From: Halorubrum sp. 48-1-W
Lineage (GTDB): Archaea > Halobacteriota > Halobacteria > Halobacteriales > Haloferacaceae
Assembly: GCF_003287355.1 (NCBI RefSeq)
Contig: NZ_QMIM01000036.1
Span: 1-48,094, forward strand
Direction of reading: 5' to 3'
DNA: 48,094 nt
The position numbers and the translations under genes were made by a program. Positions 34,769-43,462 of this stretch are shown here, piece after piece (position 1 is the first letter of the stretch; the number at the start of each line of letters is the position of its first letter). The notes under the pieces were generated by a model, which saw only the letters and a program-made list of their open reading frames with translations, did not search any database and was not told where the DNA came from.

Positions 34769-35164
34769 TCAAAAATATTCTCCGAGCGTCTCGACTGCCT
34801 GATCGAGCGGGGCATCGTAACCGAGCGCAATTACGCCGATAGAGCCGTGTACTTCGACGCCCGCGTCGGAAGCTGCCTCCCGGGCGGCGAGGTCGTCGGT
34901 TAGGAGAACGATGCCCCGTTCTTCAGCGACCGCAATCGCGGCGCGTTCTCCGGCGTCCAGTTCTTCGGCTCCGACTTGGCTTTCATCGGCTTCGACGAGT
35001 TCGTACGAGAGGTCGGCCAATCCGTCGGGAACACCACCGACTTCGACCTCCTGGTAAACTATCTCTGGAACGAGGAATGTGTCAAACGCCGCGAGCAGTT
35101 CGATCGAATCGATTTCGGCGAGGTGAATGAGCGGTCCTGCGTCCGAGACGGCCGCAAGCGTCAC
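34769..35164 (-). CDS. PIN-domain toxin (VapC-like, DUF3368 type)
   Basis: A 131-residue PIN-domain protein with Asp8 (VSDAGPLIHLAEI), the second acidic site (VPEIVYQEV), LDAGERAAIAVAEE with Glu, and Asp pair (LLTDDLAAR). This is the four-acidic-residue RNase site of VapC-type toxins that typically cleave tRNA or rRNA. It overlaps the antitoxin gene stop (ATGA at 35161-35164) and is the second gene of a type II toxin-antitoxin pair. Ends EWGL... are absent; the chain stops with LDQAVETLGEYF. Confidence 0.88.
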   Translation of the reverse strand: MTLAAVSDAGPLIHLAEIDSIELLAAFDTFLVPEIVYQEVEVGGVPDGLADLSYELVEADESQVGAEELDAGERAAIAVAEERGIVLLTDDLAAREAASDAGVEVHGSIGVIALGYDAPLDQAVETLGEYF

Positions 35165-35412
35165 GCGTTCAAACCCCAGTCCACGTCTTCCTCGACGACC
35201 TCACGCTCTCGCTCCGCTCGCTCGACTTTCGTCCGACCAACACGTTCGATTGCTTTCTCGCGGGCGAGTTCGCCGTCGAGGTACCGAGCGAGAACGAGAT
35301 CCTCCCACAGGTCTTCGAGACCGCGTTCGAGTGCCTGTTCGAATACTTCGGACTCCGGAAGGCCGCGGGCTTCAGCGAGTTCTCGAACCCGATCAGAGAT
35401 TTCGGCGGCCAT
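35161..35412 (-). CDS. Antitoxin of the PIN-domain toxin
   Basis: This 83-residue protein has an N-terminal helix-pair region (ISDRVRELAEARGLPESEVFEQALERGLEDL) of the ribbon-helix-helix/UPF0175 kind, then a charged helix that would wrap the toxin (EKAIERVGRTKVERAEREREVVEEDVDWGLNA). The arrangement (small basic/acidic protein, ATGA overlap, then PIN protein) is characteristic. It would neutralise the toxin and repress the operon promoter. Confidence 0.85.
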   Translation of the reverse strand: MAAEISDRVRELAEARGLPESEVFEQALERGLEDLWEDLVLARYLDGELAREKAIERVGRTKVERAEREREVVEEDVDWGLNA

Positions 35413-35656
35413 ATCGGATGATTACTCGGCAACGTTCTTAAATCCGTGTCCGCCTAATCGGTGAGGACCTGACCGGGACCTATGTCTACCGTGGCCATAA
35501 CCAGATTCCCTCAGAGTCGCCCTCTACCGTCAAAAATAGCGGCCTCGGCACTCATAGGGCTCGTCGTCGCCGGGTGCCGAGTCCGGCTCGGAGCGGTGGA
35601 TCGTCATCGGCCACGCGGTGCTACGTCTCGGTTCGGATAAAAGCCGCCGGTCGCGG

Positions 35657-35872
35657 TCACTCCTCGACGTGGAGCGACCCCGCGTACCCGTTCCACTCGT
35701 CGGTCCCGTTCGGGATCCGCCGGGTGTCGGTCGGGTCGAACGTCACTGCCGAACGCGCGACCGCCTCGGCCGCCGTCGGTAGTTCCCGGTCTGTGCCGTC
35801 CGCCTCGTGATCCTCGTCCTCGAAAGGAACCGTGCCCGGCGATCCGGGCTCCGATCGCGGATCAGTCGTGTA
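35657..35872 (-). pseudogene. C-terminal remnant of an unrecognised gene
   Basis: A 71-codon frame (YTTDPRSEPGSPGTVPFEDE ... ending EWNGYAGSLHVEE) has haloarchaeal composition and a natural-looking end but no start codon, and is closed by TAG upstream. Codon choice (many GAC, GAG, GCG) is protein-like. It seems the tail of a deleted gene. Apart from this, the interval 35413-36082 contains only the promoter side of neighbouring genes and nothing else I can support. Confidence 0.35.
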
Positions 35873-36082
35873 CTACGGATGCCACGCTCGACCCTACTCC
35901 GCTATCCTTCATAATTGTTCGTGTTAGTACGGATCGTTGCCGGCAGGACCGGACGGTCGTCGCGTCGCTCCGGAGATGCCGGCGAGTCGCGGGCATCAAT
36001 AAAACTGGAGATCGGGATCGAGGGGACCGCTCCGCCCGGTTCGACCGTCCACTGCTCCGACTCGAGGGGGCGACGCGTCCGA

Positions 36083-37129
36083 TCACTCCTCGGACTCGGG
36101 GGCCGGTTCGGCGGCCTCCGTCGGCTCGGCCGACCCGGCGTCCTCGTCCGCGCCCTCCTCGGAGCGGGCGGCGACCAGCGCGCCGCTCGCGACGCTGTAC
36201 ATCGGCTCGGCGGGCGAGCGGACGTCGCTTATCGAGAACGGGATGTTCGCGTCCGCGAGGTGGTCGGCGAAGAGGTCCTCGAAGCCGTTCGGGCTCGAAG
36301 TACCGCCGGTGACGACGACGGGCACGTCGAGGCCCTCCTCGACGTCCTCCTCGTCGACCTCGCGGGTGATGTTCTCGATCACGTAATCCAGCAGGTTCTC
36401 GTAGTAAATCGCGAGCGCGCCCTCGACGCCGCCGACGTCGGTCCGGAAGTCGAGCTCGAAGTCGTCCTCCTTGATGCTCGTGACCTTGTCGACCGGCGTC
36501 CCCGTCGCCTGGGCGGTCTGCTCGTCGACCCAGTCGCCCCCGCGGGCGATGGAGAACTTCATCACGGGCACGGCGTAGTACGCCAGGCAGACGTTCGTCA
36601 TCCCCGCGCCGAAGCTGATCCCGAGCCCGGTGAAGTTGTTGTCCGCGAGCTCGGAGTAGATGACGGACATCCCCTCGTTGATCGGCTCGGGGTCGTACCC
36701 CATGTCGCCGAGCATCGATTCGAGCGTCTTCTCGTGGTACAGCGTCGTGAGCGGCGAGTCGATCGGGTCCGCCGGACTGGAGTAGAACAGCCGCTCGTTC
36801 GGACGGGAGGGCTCGCCGACCACCTGCTCGGTGATGAGCTTGATCATCGGGATCGCCGAGGACTCGTCGCTCGATAAGATCCCGTGTTGCATCGGCCGGC
36901 GCGTCTCCTTGTTGAAGATGTTCGCGAAGTTGAGCGCGTCGTCCCCGACGACGTACACCTTGTCGTCCTTGCGGATGTGGAGGACCTCGCTTCGGGAGAG
37001 CATCTGCTCGGCCATGTCGCTGTACTCGATCTCGACGAACGAGTTGCGTTGCTGTACGAACACCGTCTCGGAGCCTTCCTGTCGACCCGAGAGGATGTTC
37101 ATCGTACCGACGTCCAGGCCTTTAGCCAT
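36083..37129 (-). CDS. Salactin-like actin family protein
   Basis: This is an actin-fold protein of 348 residues. Phosphate-binding loop 1 is [14 protein letters not shown], loop 2 is [19 protein letters not shown] and the adenosine loop is [17 protein letters not shown]. These features and the N-terminal [24 protein letters not shown] fit salactin, the haloarchaeal actin homologue that forms dynamically unstable filaments growing from the cell poles and helps chromosome distribution. The C-terminal 25 residues are an Asp/Glu/Ala tail and probably disordered. I start at ATG 37127-37129, since a TATA-like ATAAAC at 37155-37160 sits at the leaderless spacing and family proteins begin MAKGLDVG. 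Confidence 0.88.
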   Translation of the reverse strand: MAKGLDVGTMNILSGRQEGSETVFVQQRNSFVEIEYSDMAEQMLSRSEVLHIRKDDKVYVVGDDALNFANIFNKETRRPMQHGILSSDESSAIPMIKLITEQVVGEPSRPNERLFYSSPADPIDSPLTTLYHEKTLESMLGDMGYDPEPINEGMSVIYSELADNNFTGLGISFGAGMTNVCLAYYAVPVMKFSIARGGDWVDEQTAQATGTPVDKVTSIKEDDFELDFRTDVGGVEGALAIYYENLLDYVIENITREVDEEDVEEGLDVPVVVTGGTSSPNGFEDLFADHLADANIPFSISDVRSPAEPMYSVASGALVAARSEEGADEDAGSAEPTEAAEPAPESEE

Positions 37130-37220
37130 GATCGGGCTATCCATGGCTCACGTCATAAACGTTGGTGAGACACGGAAACGGGTCGAACCCTTCGAGGTGG
37201 CTCCCGTGTCACCGATGATC

Positions 37221-37303
37221 CGCCCGATCCCACGTCGACACCCCGCCCGATCCCACGTCGACACCCCGCCCGATCCCACCGCGACACCCCGCCCGATCCC
37301 GCG
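37221..37303. repeat. 23-bp tandem repeat, about 3.6 units, upstream of DGGGP synthase
   Basis: The unit CGCCCGATCCCACGTCGAC (19 of 23 bp, followed by ACCC) begins at 37221, 37244, 37267 and 37290; the last copy is partial and diverged. It lies between divergent salactin and DGGGP synthase genes, where the latter's promoter should be. There is no spacer between units, so it is not CRISPR. Confidence 0.85.
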
Positions 37304-37309
37304 CCGTTT

Positions 37310-38173
37310 ATGTCTCGCGCGCCGGTGGACGGAAACGAGTTGCACGACACGTTACGCGGGGGACTGGAGCTGACGCGGCCGGCGAACTGCGTCGCTGCCG
37401 GGGTGTTGACGGCCACGGGCGCGTTCGTCGCCGGGGTTGGGGGTTCCGCCGTCCCGGCAGTGGTGGCGGTCGTGACCACCGCGCTCGCGGTCGCCGCCGG
37501 CAACGCGATAAACGACTACTTCGACCGCGACATCGACGCGATCAACCGCCCCGACCGCCCGATCCCGCGCGGGGCGGTCTCCCCCCGCGGCGCGCTCGGC
37601 TTCTCGGCGGCGCTCTTCGGCCTCGCGATCGGGTTCGCCGTCCTCCTCCCGCTCGTCGCGCTCGCCATCGCCGCGGTCAACCTCGTCGCGCTCGTCACCT
37701 ACACGACGGTGTTCAAGGGGACGCCCGGGCTCGGGAACGCGCTCGTCTCCTACCTCGTCGGCTCGACGTTCCTCTTCGGGGGGGCGGCCGTCGGGAGCCT
37801 CGAGGCCCCGCTCGTGTTGGGCGCGCTGGCGGCGCTCTCGACGTTCACCCGCGAGGTGATAAAGGACGTCGAGGACCTCGCGGGCGACCGCGAGGAGGGA
37901 CTCCGGACGCTCCCCGTCGCGATCGGCGCGCGTCGGTCGCTGTGGGTCGGGGTCGCGACCCTCGCGGTCGCGGTCGGCGTCAGCCCGCTCCCGTACCTGC
38001 TGGGGACGTTCGGGGCGGCCTACCTCGTCCTCGTCGCGGTCGCGGACGCGGTCATGCTGTACGCCGCCTACGAGGCCTTCGCCGACCCGGCCACTGCGCA
38101 GGGTCACTTCAAGTACGGGACGTTCCTCGCAACGGCCGCGTTCGTCGTCGGGCGGGGCGTGCTGGTGGTGTAG
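37310..38173 (+). CDS. Digeranylgeranylglyceryl phosphate synthase (UbiA family)
   Basis: This integral membrane prenyltransferase adds the second geranylgeranyl group to GGGP in archaeal ether lipid synthesis. The 287 residues contain about eight to nine hydrophobic helices and both Asp-rich motifs of the UbiA superfamily: NDYFDRDIDAINRPDRPIPRG and DVEDLAGDREEGLRTLP. Other UbiA enzymes (menaquinone, heme, chlorophyll) differ in the surrounding sequence, and the start ELTRPANCVAAG is typical of the archaeal DGGGP enzyme. The start ATG lies only 7 bp after the tandem repeat. Confidence 0.93.
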   Translation: MSRAPVDGNELHDTLRGGLELTRPANCVAAGVLTATGAFVAGVGGSAVPAVVAVVTTALAVAAGNAINDYFDRDIDAINRPDRPIPRGAVSPRGALGFSAALFGLAIGFAVLLPLVALAIAAVNLVALVTYTTVFKGTPGLGNALVSYLVGSTFLFGGAAVGSLEAPLVLGALAALSTFTREVIKDVEDLAGDREEGLRTLPVAIGARRSLWVGVATLAVAVGVSPLPYLLGTFGAAYLVLVAVADAVMLYAAYEAFADPATAQGHFKYGTFLATAAFVVGRGVLVV

Positions 38174-38268
38174 GCGGTCGGGCGCGGGAGGAGACGACGA
38201 ACGGGCCGGCGGCTCACGGATCTCGAAAAACGACGAGGTGGGCTCGACGGCGGGCGGTCAGGTGACGG

Positions 38269-38736
<468 letters not shown>

Positions 38737-41001
38737 TCACGTCCGCTCGAACAGCCCGCCGACGAGGGGCGTCGACTCCAGAGCGATCCGCCGCACCGTC
38801 CGCCTCACTGCGTCCGCTTCCTCGCTGGTCACGTCCCCGGCGTAGGCCGCCCGTTCGTAGACGTCACCGACCGCGTGGACCCGGTCGTCGACCCCGTGCG
38901 CCCTGAGCCCGTCGAGGTACGCCCGCGGTGTCTCGCCCGCGCGACGCGCCCGGTACCGCCGGGAGAGGATCCGCTCGAGGTCCGCGAACGCGCGCTCCGC
39001 GTCGGCGCGTGGCGTCCGCGAGCGACCCGGCACCCGGAGCCGTGCCGCGTGGTACGCCCGGTCGGTCACGCCGACGTGACGCGCGCCCGCGGTCGCGACG
39101 ATCACCACGAACAGCCAGTAACCGAGGACCTCCCACGATGGGAGCGAGGGTCCGCCCCCGTCCGACGCGGTCGTCGTCGCCGGTGTGTCCGGTCTGAGTT
39201 CCTCGGGAACCGATTCGTTCGCGGTCGAGTTCGAGCCGTTCAAGTCCACGTCCGACCCGTTCGAGTCGGACTCGCTCCCGTTGGTGTCGCCGTCGAGCTC
39301 CGGGGTCGTGGTCGGCTCCTCCTCGACGCCCGGTGAGATGTCGAACTCGGACTGCTCGGTGTCGACGCCCTCGACGCCGTCCGAACGGGCCTCGGCCAGC
39401 CGGATGTCGCGGGCCATGTCGCGCTCGGCGCTCGGGGTCGGGTCGAACTCGACCCAACCGTGCTCGGGGAAGTACACCATCACCCACGCGTGTGCGTTCT
39501 GCCCCCGGACGACGTACTCGTCGTCCGCGACCTGCTGGCCGCTGGTGTAGCCGGTCGCGAGCTGTGCCGGAACGCCCTGCGAGCGCAACATCGCGACCAT
39601 CGTCGTCGCGAAGTACGTACAGTAGCCGGCCGTCATCTCGAAGAGGAACGCGTCGGCGATGTCGCCGTCGGGTCGGTCTATCGTCAGCGAGTAGTCGTAC
39701 TCCTCGATCAGGTACGACTCGATCGTGGCCGCCTGGTCGTAGGGGTTCTCGGCGTCCTCCTCCGCGAGGATCTCCGCGGTGCGTTCTCCCACCCGGTCGG
39801 GTGTACTCTCGGGAAGCTGGGTGTACCGCTCCTCGACCGCCGGGTCGTAGTCGGTGCTCGCGTTCCGGAGCTCCGAGGGCGAGGCGTCGACGACTCGGCT
39901 CTCGACGACGACCTGATCGCCGGGACGGACCGACGAACTCGGCTGGATCGTCCCGCGCTCGTCGACCTGTGCCGCGTCCCCGACGACGCCGCCGACGTCG
40001 ACGGCCTGCCAGGGCGCGGGGAGCGTCTCCATCTCGGTCTCGGCCGTGAGCGTCGATTCGACCGCCCTCGTGTCCCCCGGCGGTCCCGAGAGCGGGCCGT
40101 CGAGCGGGCGTTCCTCGCCGGATCTGACCCATCCGTCGCCGGTGTAGGTGTCGTAGGCGCCGGCGTGCCAGTTGCGCTCGACGGGGCTTTCCATCGTGAA
40201 CCGCACCTCCGGGGAGAGTCGGGTCGTCCCCACGATCTCGATCTCGTCGCCGCCGACGACGGCGGACTCGATCCCGGGTGCGCCGCGGTCGACCCCCCAC
40301 GGCTGGGCCGCGCCCGCCGGCAACACGGTCACGGTCGCGCTCGCGAGCACCATGACGGCGAGAACGGCGGCGAGGGTCCCGCCGTGGCTCCGGATCCCGC
40401 CGGGGACCGACACGGTCGAGAGCCCGACCGCCACCGCGGCACCGATCACGCCGGCCAGCGTCACCGCGTCGCCCGCGTCCCCGGTGAGCACGAAGAACCC
40501 GAGGGTCCCGCCGGCGACCGTGACGGCGGAGACGTGTCGACCCCGTCCAGCGAGGTACGCCACGAGGAACGTCGGGACGGGCACGACCACGAGCACCCAC
40601 ACGTCGACCGACACGAGCCGGAGCACGGAGAGCCCGGTCAGAAGCGAGACCACGTCGATGACGATCGCCCCGACCGACCCGAGCGCGACCCGGCTCCCCG
40701 GGATCGTGAGGTAGTACGCGAAGAGCCCGGCGAGGAAGAGCGCGACCGCCAACCGGACCGCCGTCCGTGGTGGAACGACCCGTGCGAGCGCCGCCCCGCA
40801 GACGGCGGCGACGGCCACCACGACGACCAGACGGGCGGTTCCGCCGACGATGTCGGTGATCGCCGTGAACGCCCGCAGGTACGCGAGGGTCGTGACCGCC
40901 ACGCCGATCACTGCCGGTTCGGTGAATCCGGAGGGAACGACGCCCAACAGACTCGAATCTCGGCTATCGTCCGACCGGCCGACGGCCGAAGAGCCCGTCA
41001 C
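38737..41001 (-). CDS. TgpA-like membrane transglutaminase-domain protein
   Basis: This 754-residue membrane protein starts with about 7-8 hydrophobic helices (residues 30-245, DUF3488-like), then a large extracytoplasmic region (about 250-640) with a transglutaminase-like core. The catalytic Cys is in GYCTYFATTMVAMLRSQGV, the His in NAHAWVMVYF and the Asp in WVEFDPTP. One more membrane helix (about 645-665, WEVLGYWLFVVIVATAGARH) is followed by a cytoplasmic DUF4129-like domain. A Ser/Thr/Asp/Asn-rich linker (about 590-640) may be glycosylated. The GTG start at 40999-41001 overlaps the DUF58 stop. Family proteins cleave or remodel peptide bonds near the membrane. Confidence 0.9.
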   Translation of the reverse strand: MTGSSAVGRSDDSRDSSLLGVVPSGFTEPAVIGVAVTTLAYLRAFTAITDIVGGTARLVVVVAVAAVCGAALARVVPPRTAVRLAVALFLAGLFAYYLTIPGSRVALGSVGAIVIDVVSLLTGLSVLRLVSVDVWVLVVVPVPTFLVAYLAGRGRHVSAVTVAGGTLGFFVLTGDAGDAVTLAGVIGAAVAVGLSTVSVPGGIRSHGGTLAAVLAVMVLASATVTVLPAGAAQPWGVDRGAPGIESAVVGGDEIEIVGTTRLSPEVRFTMESPVERNWHAGAYDTYTGDGWVRSGEERPLDGPLSGPPGDTRAVESTLTAETEMETLPAPWQAVDVGGVVGDAAQVDERGTIQPSSSVRPGDQVVVESRVVDASPSELRNASTDYDPAVEERYTQLPESTPDRVGERTAEILAEEDAENPYDQAATIESYLIEEYDYSLTIDRPDGDIADAFLFEMTAGYCTYFATTMVAMLRSQGVPAQLATGYTSGQQVADDEYVVRGQNAHAWVMVYFPEHGWVEFDPTPSAERDMARDIRLAEARSDGVEGVDTEQSEFDISPGVEEEPTTTPELDGDTNGSESDSNGSDVDLNGSNSTANESVPEELRPDTPATTTASDGGGPSLPSWEVLGYWLFVVIVATAGARHVGVTDRAYHAARLRVPGRSRTPRADAERAFADLERILSRRYRARRAGETPRAYLDGLRAHGVDDRVHAVGDVYERAAYAGDVTSEEADAVRRTVRRIALESTPLVGGLFERT

Positions 41002-42245
41002 CGGCGATTCACCCCGTGCCCGGTCGCCGTTTCCGGCTCCTTCCGCCCCGTCACGTCCGTTGCCCCTCCATCGCCCTCTGTCACGGCTCCCGAGCCGCCG
41101 TCGGTGACGGCCTCCGAGCCGCCGTCGGTGACGGTCACCGAGCCGCCATCGGTGGCGGCACCGACGCCCGTCGCGACCGGCCGATCCCGGTCGACGCCGG
41201 CGTCCGCGGCCGGAATCCCGGATCGTCCCGTCGTCACCGTTTCGAGTTCGGAGAGCCTGACGGTTCGACCCTCGGCGTCGATCCGCGCGTCGTTCCGCTC
41301 CGCGACGACCGAGACGTCGGCGTCGTCCGGGTCCTCGATCGGCCCGGGACCGGTGCGGGCGGCGAGTTCGAGGAGCGCACGTCGCCCGCGCGGTCCCGGT
41401 TCGGCGGCGACCTCGCCGGCCGGGAGGCGAACGTCGACCGGGATCCCGTCGTCGAGCAGCGAGCACCCGAGGCTGGCGACCGCGCTCGCGAGGACGTCGG
41501 CCGCGTCGTCGTCGGCCGAGTAGCGCGTTCCGCCGGCTACCGACACCCGTCGGCGGTCGGTCTCGGCCGCGAACTCCTTGACCACGAGCTCGTCGTGTTT
41601 CGCCGTCGCCGGCCAGTGGACGTCACGGAGCGAGTCGCCGCGGGCGTACTCCCGGAGCCGGTCGAACTCTTCGCGCTGGCGGCTGGCCCCGAGAGCCTCG
41701 TCGGCGTACAACCCGCGTCGGAACCACGCGGGGATCGCGTACAACCGTGGGTACGCGACGACCCGATCGCGTACGTCGACGGTCAGCCGACGGCGAAAGA
41801 GCCCGAGCACGTCGGTCGCCGTCACCTCGACGGGCCCGAGCCGTCGCTCGCCCCGTTCGACGTACCGGAGCCGATACGTCGCCGCCTCGTCGCCGACGGC
41901 GGTCCGGGTTCCCCCGCGCGCGTCGTACTCCGCCTCCAAGCCGTAGTCCAGGCGGTCGCGGACGTCCGCGACGAACCGCCGCTCGACCGGGGACCCGGGA
42001 GCGTCGCCGTGGAAGTCGATCCGGACCGCACGCGCCTCGCCGACGTGTCCACCCGTGATCCCGGAGCGGCGGGCGTTCGGCGGCTCCAGTCGGGAGACCT
42101 GGAGGTAGCCGGCAGCGAGCGCGACGACACCCGGGAGCACGACGGCGTTGAGCGACCGCCCCCCGACTGCGACGGTCATGACCGCGCCGACGAGACAGAC
42201 CCCGAGGACGACCCGGCCGCGACGGGTGAGCGAGGCGTCGAACAT
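40998..42245 (-). CDS. DUF58 domain protein
   Basis: A 415-residue protein with two N-terminal hydrophobic helices (about 10-50: VVLGVCLVGAVMTVAVGG, LNAVVLPGVVALAAGYL). The DUF58 signature GDSLRDVHWPATAKHDELVVKEF comes in the middle, followed by a von Willebrand-like part and a disordered C-terminal tail with repeated DGGS segments. DUF58 proteins act with a MoxR ATPase and a transglutaminase protein, which is the arrangement here (MoxR before it, TgpA-like after it, 4-bp overlaps or gaps). The exact function is unknown in archaea. Confidence 0.9.
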   Translation of the reverse strand: MFDASLTRRGRVVLGVCLVGAVMTVAVGGRSLNAVVLPGVVALAAGYLQVSRLEPPNARRSGITGGHVGEARAVRIDFHGDAPGSPVERRFVADVRDRLDYGLEAEYDARGGTRTAVGDEAATYRLRYVERGERRLGPVEVTATDVLGLFRRRLTVDVRDRVVAYPRLYAIPAWFRRGLYADEALGASRQREEFDRLREYARGDSLRDVHWPATAKHDELVVKEFAAETDRRRVSVAGGTRYSADDDAADVLASAVASLGCSLLDDGIPVDVRLPAGEVAAEPGPRGRRALLELAARTGPGPIEDPDDADVSVVAERNDARIDAEGRTVRLSELETVTTGRSGIPAADAGVDRDRPVATGVGAATDGGSVTVTDGGSEAVTDGGSGAVTEGDGGATDVTGRKEPETATGHGVNRR

Positions 42246-42249
42246 GCGC

Positions 42250-43299
42250 TCACTCCACCGGGACGTTGTCGAGCGCCTCCGCTATGACGTCGGCTCCACC
42301 CGCTGCGCCGGCGTCCGTCCGGATCCGGTGGGCGAGCACCGTCTGGGCCTCGGCTTGGACGTCGTCGGGGATCACGTAGCCGCGGCCGTCGAGGACGGCC
42401 CTGACCTGTGCGGTCCGCAACAGCGCGAGGCTCCCGCGGGGGCTGACGCCGAGCGCCGTGTTTCGGCGCGTGTATTCGGCCAACCGGGCGACGTACGTCC
42501 TGACGGGTTCACGGACCACGACGTCCGCGACGGTCGCGCGGGCCCGCCGGACGTCCTCGAGCGTCGCCACCGGCTCGACCGACTCGATCGGGTGTTCGCC
42601 GACGGTCCGGTCGAGGATCGTCGCCTCGGCGTCGACGTCCGGGTAGCCGAGCCGGATCTTCTTCGTGAAGCGGTCGACCTCCGCGACCGGCAGTTCGTAG
42701 GTTCGACCCGGCTCCACGTCGTTCTGGGTCGCGATCACGCAGAACGGGTCCGGGAGGGCGCGGGTGACCCCGTCCGTCGTCACCTGTCGTTCCTCCATCG
42801 CCTCGAGCAGGGCCGACTGCGTCTTCGGCGGGGCGCGGTTGATCTCGTCGCCGAGCACGACGTTCGCGAACACCGGCCCGGGCCGGAAGTCGAACTCGTC
42901 GGTCCGCTGGTTGAAGACGTTCACGCCGGTGACGTCCGACGGGAGGAGGTCCGGCGTGAACTGAACCCGTTTGAACGAGGCGTCGACGGAGCGAGCGACC
43001 GCCTTCGCGAGGGTGGTCTTGCCGACGCCGGGGACGTCCTCGACGAGCAGGTGTCCGCGCGCGAGCACCGTGACGAGGACGTGCTCGACCGCGTCGCGTT
43101 TCCCGACGATCACCGACTCGACGTTCTCGACGAGCCGATCCACCAACTCGGCCGCAGCGTCGACGTCCAGCGCGGGGCGATCCGACAGGTTCGCGTTCGG
43201 AGCGATCGGGTCGTCGGCTCCGGACGTGTCGTCGACGCCAGAGGTGTCGTCGACGCCAGAGGTGTCATCGACGCCGGTCGCGTCGGGCGAGTCGTTCAT
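42250..43299 (-). CDS. MoxR family AAA+ ATPase
   Basis: This 349-residue chaperone-like ATPase has Walker A in LVEDVPGVGKTTLAKA and Walker B in NVVLGDEINRAPPKTQSALLEAMEERQV, typical of MoxR (with the EINRAPPK signature). The first 45 residues are a low-complexity acidic tail with repeated GVDDTS units encoded by an 18-bp repeat (43228-43275). The start ATG 43297-43299 is the first with acidic haloarchaeal sequence behind it. It is the first gene of the MoxR-DUF58-transglutaminase operon, 4 bp before DUF58. A TATA-like GATATATC lies at about 43370-43378 on the minus strand. Confidence 0.93.
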   Translation of the reverse strand: MNDSPDATGVDDTSGVDDTSGVDDTSGADDPIAPNANLSDRPALDVDAAAELVDRLVENVESVIVGKRDAVEHVLVTVLARGHLLVEDVPGVGKTTLAKAVARSVDASFKRVQFTPDLLPSDVTGVNVFNQRTDEFDFRPGPVFANVVLGDEINRAPPKTQSALLEAMEERQVTTDGVTRALPDPFCVIATQNDVEPGRTYELPVAEVDRFTKKIRLGYPDVDAEATILDRTVGEHPIESVEPVATLEDVRRARATVADVVVREPVRTYVARLAEYTRRNTALGVSPRGSLALLRTAQVRAVLDGRGYVIPDDVQAEAQTVLAHRIRTDAGAAGGADVIAEALDNVPVE

Positions 43300-43462
43300 C
43301 GCCCTCCAGAATCGCCCACGGTCACGACGACTCCCCTTTCCCGACCGCAATGATCTGTGTGAACACGACACATGATATATCTCGTACACGAGGGTAGGGA
43401 CAGCAACGGGATATGCGTTCCGCCACCGGTGTTCCCCGTCCTCGCCCGGTCCGTTTCCGGTG

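Noticed and set aside
37221-37303. CRISPR array
   Set aside because: Units are directly abutting with no spacers and no cas genes are present; the same holds for 38656-38735 and for the LarC repeat.
39460-41523. Very long plus-strand frame opposite the transglutaminase and DUF58 genes
   Set aside because: It is the antisense shadow of two well-supported genes in GC-rich DNA, with Arg/His/Asp-rich noise and no motif.
43380-43391. CTCGT-AC-ACGAG dyad upstream of the MoxR operon
   Set aside because: Arms are only 5 bp; too weak to claim as an operator without comparison.
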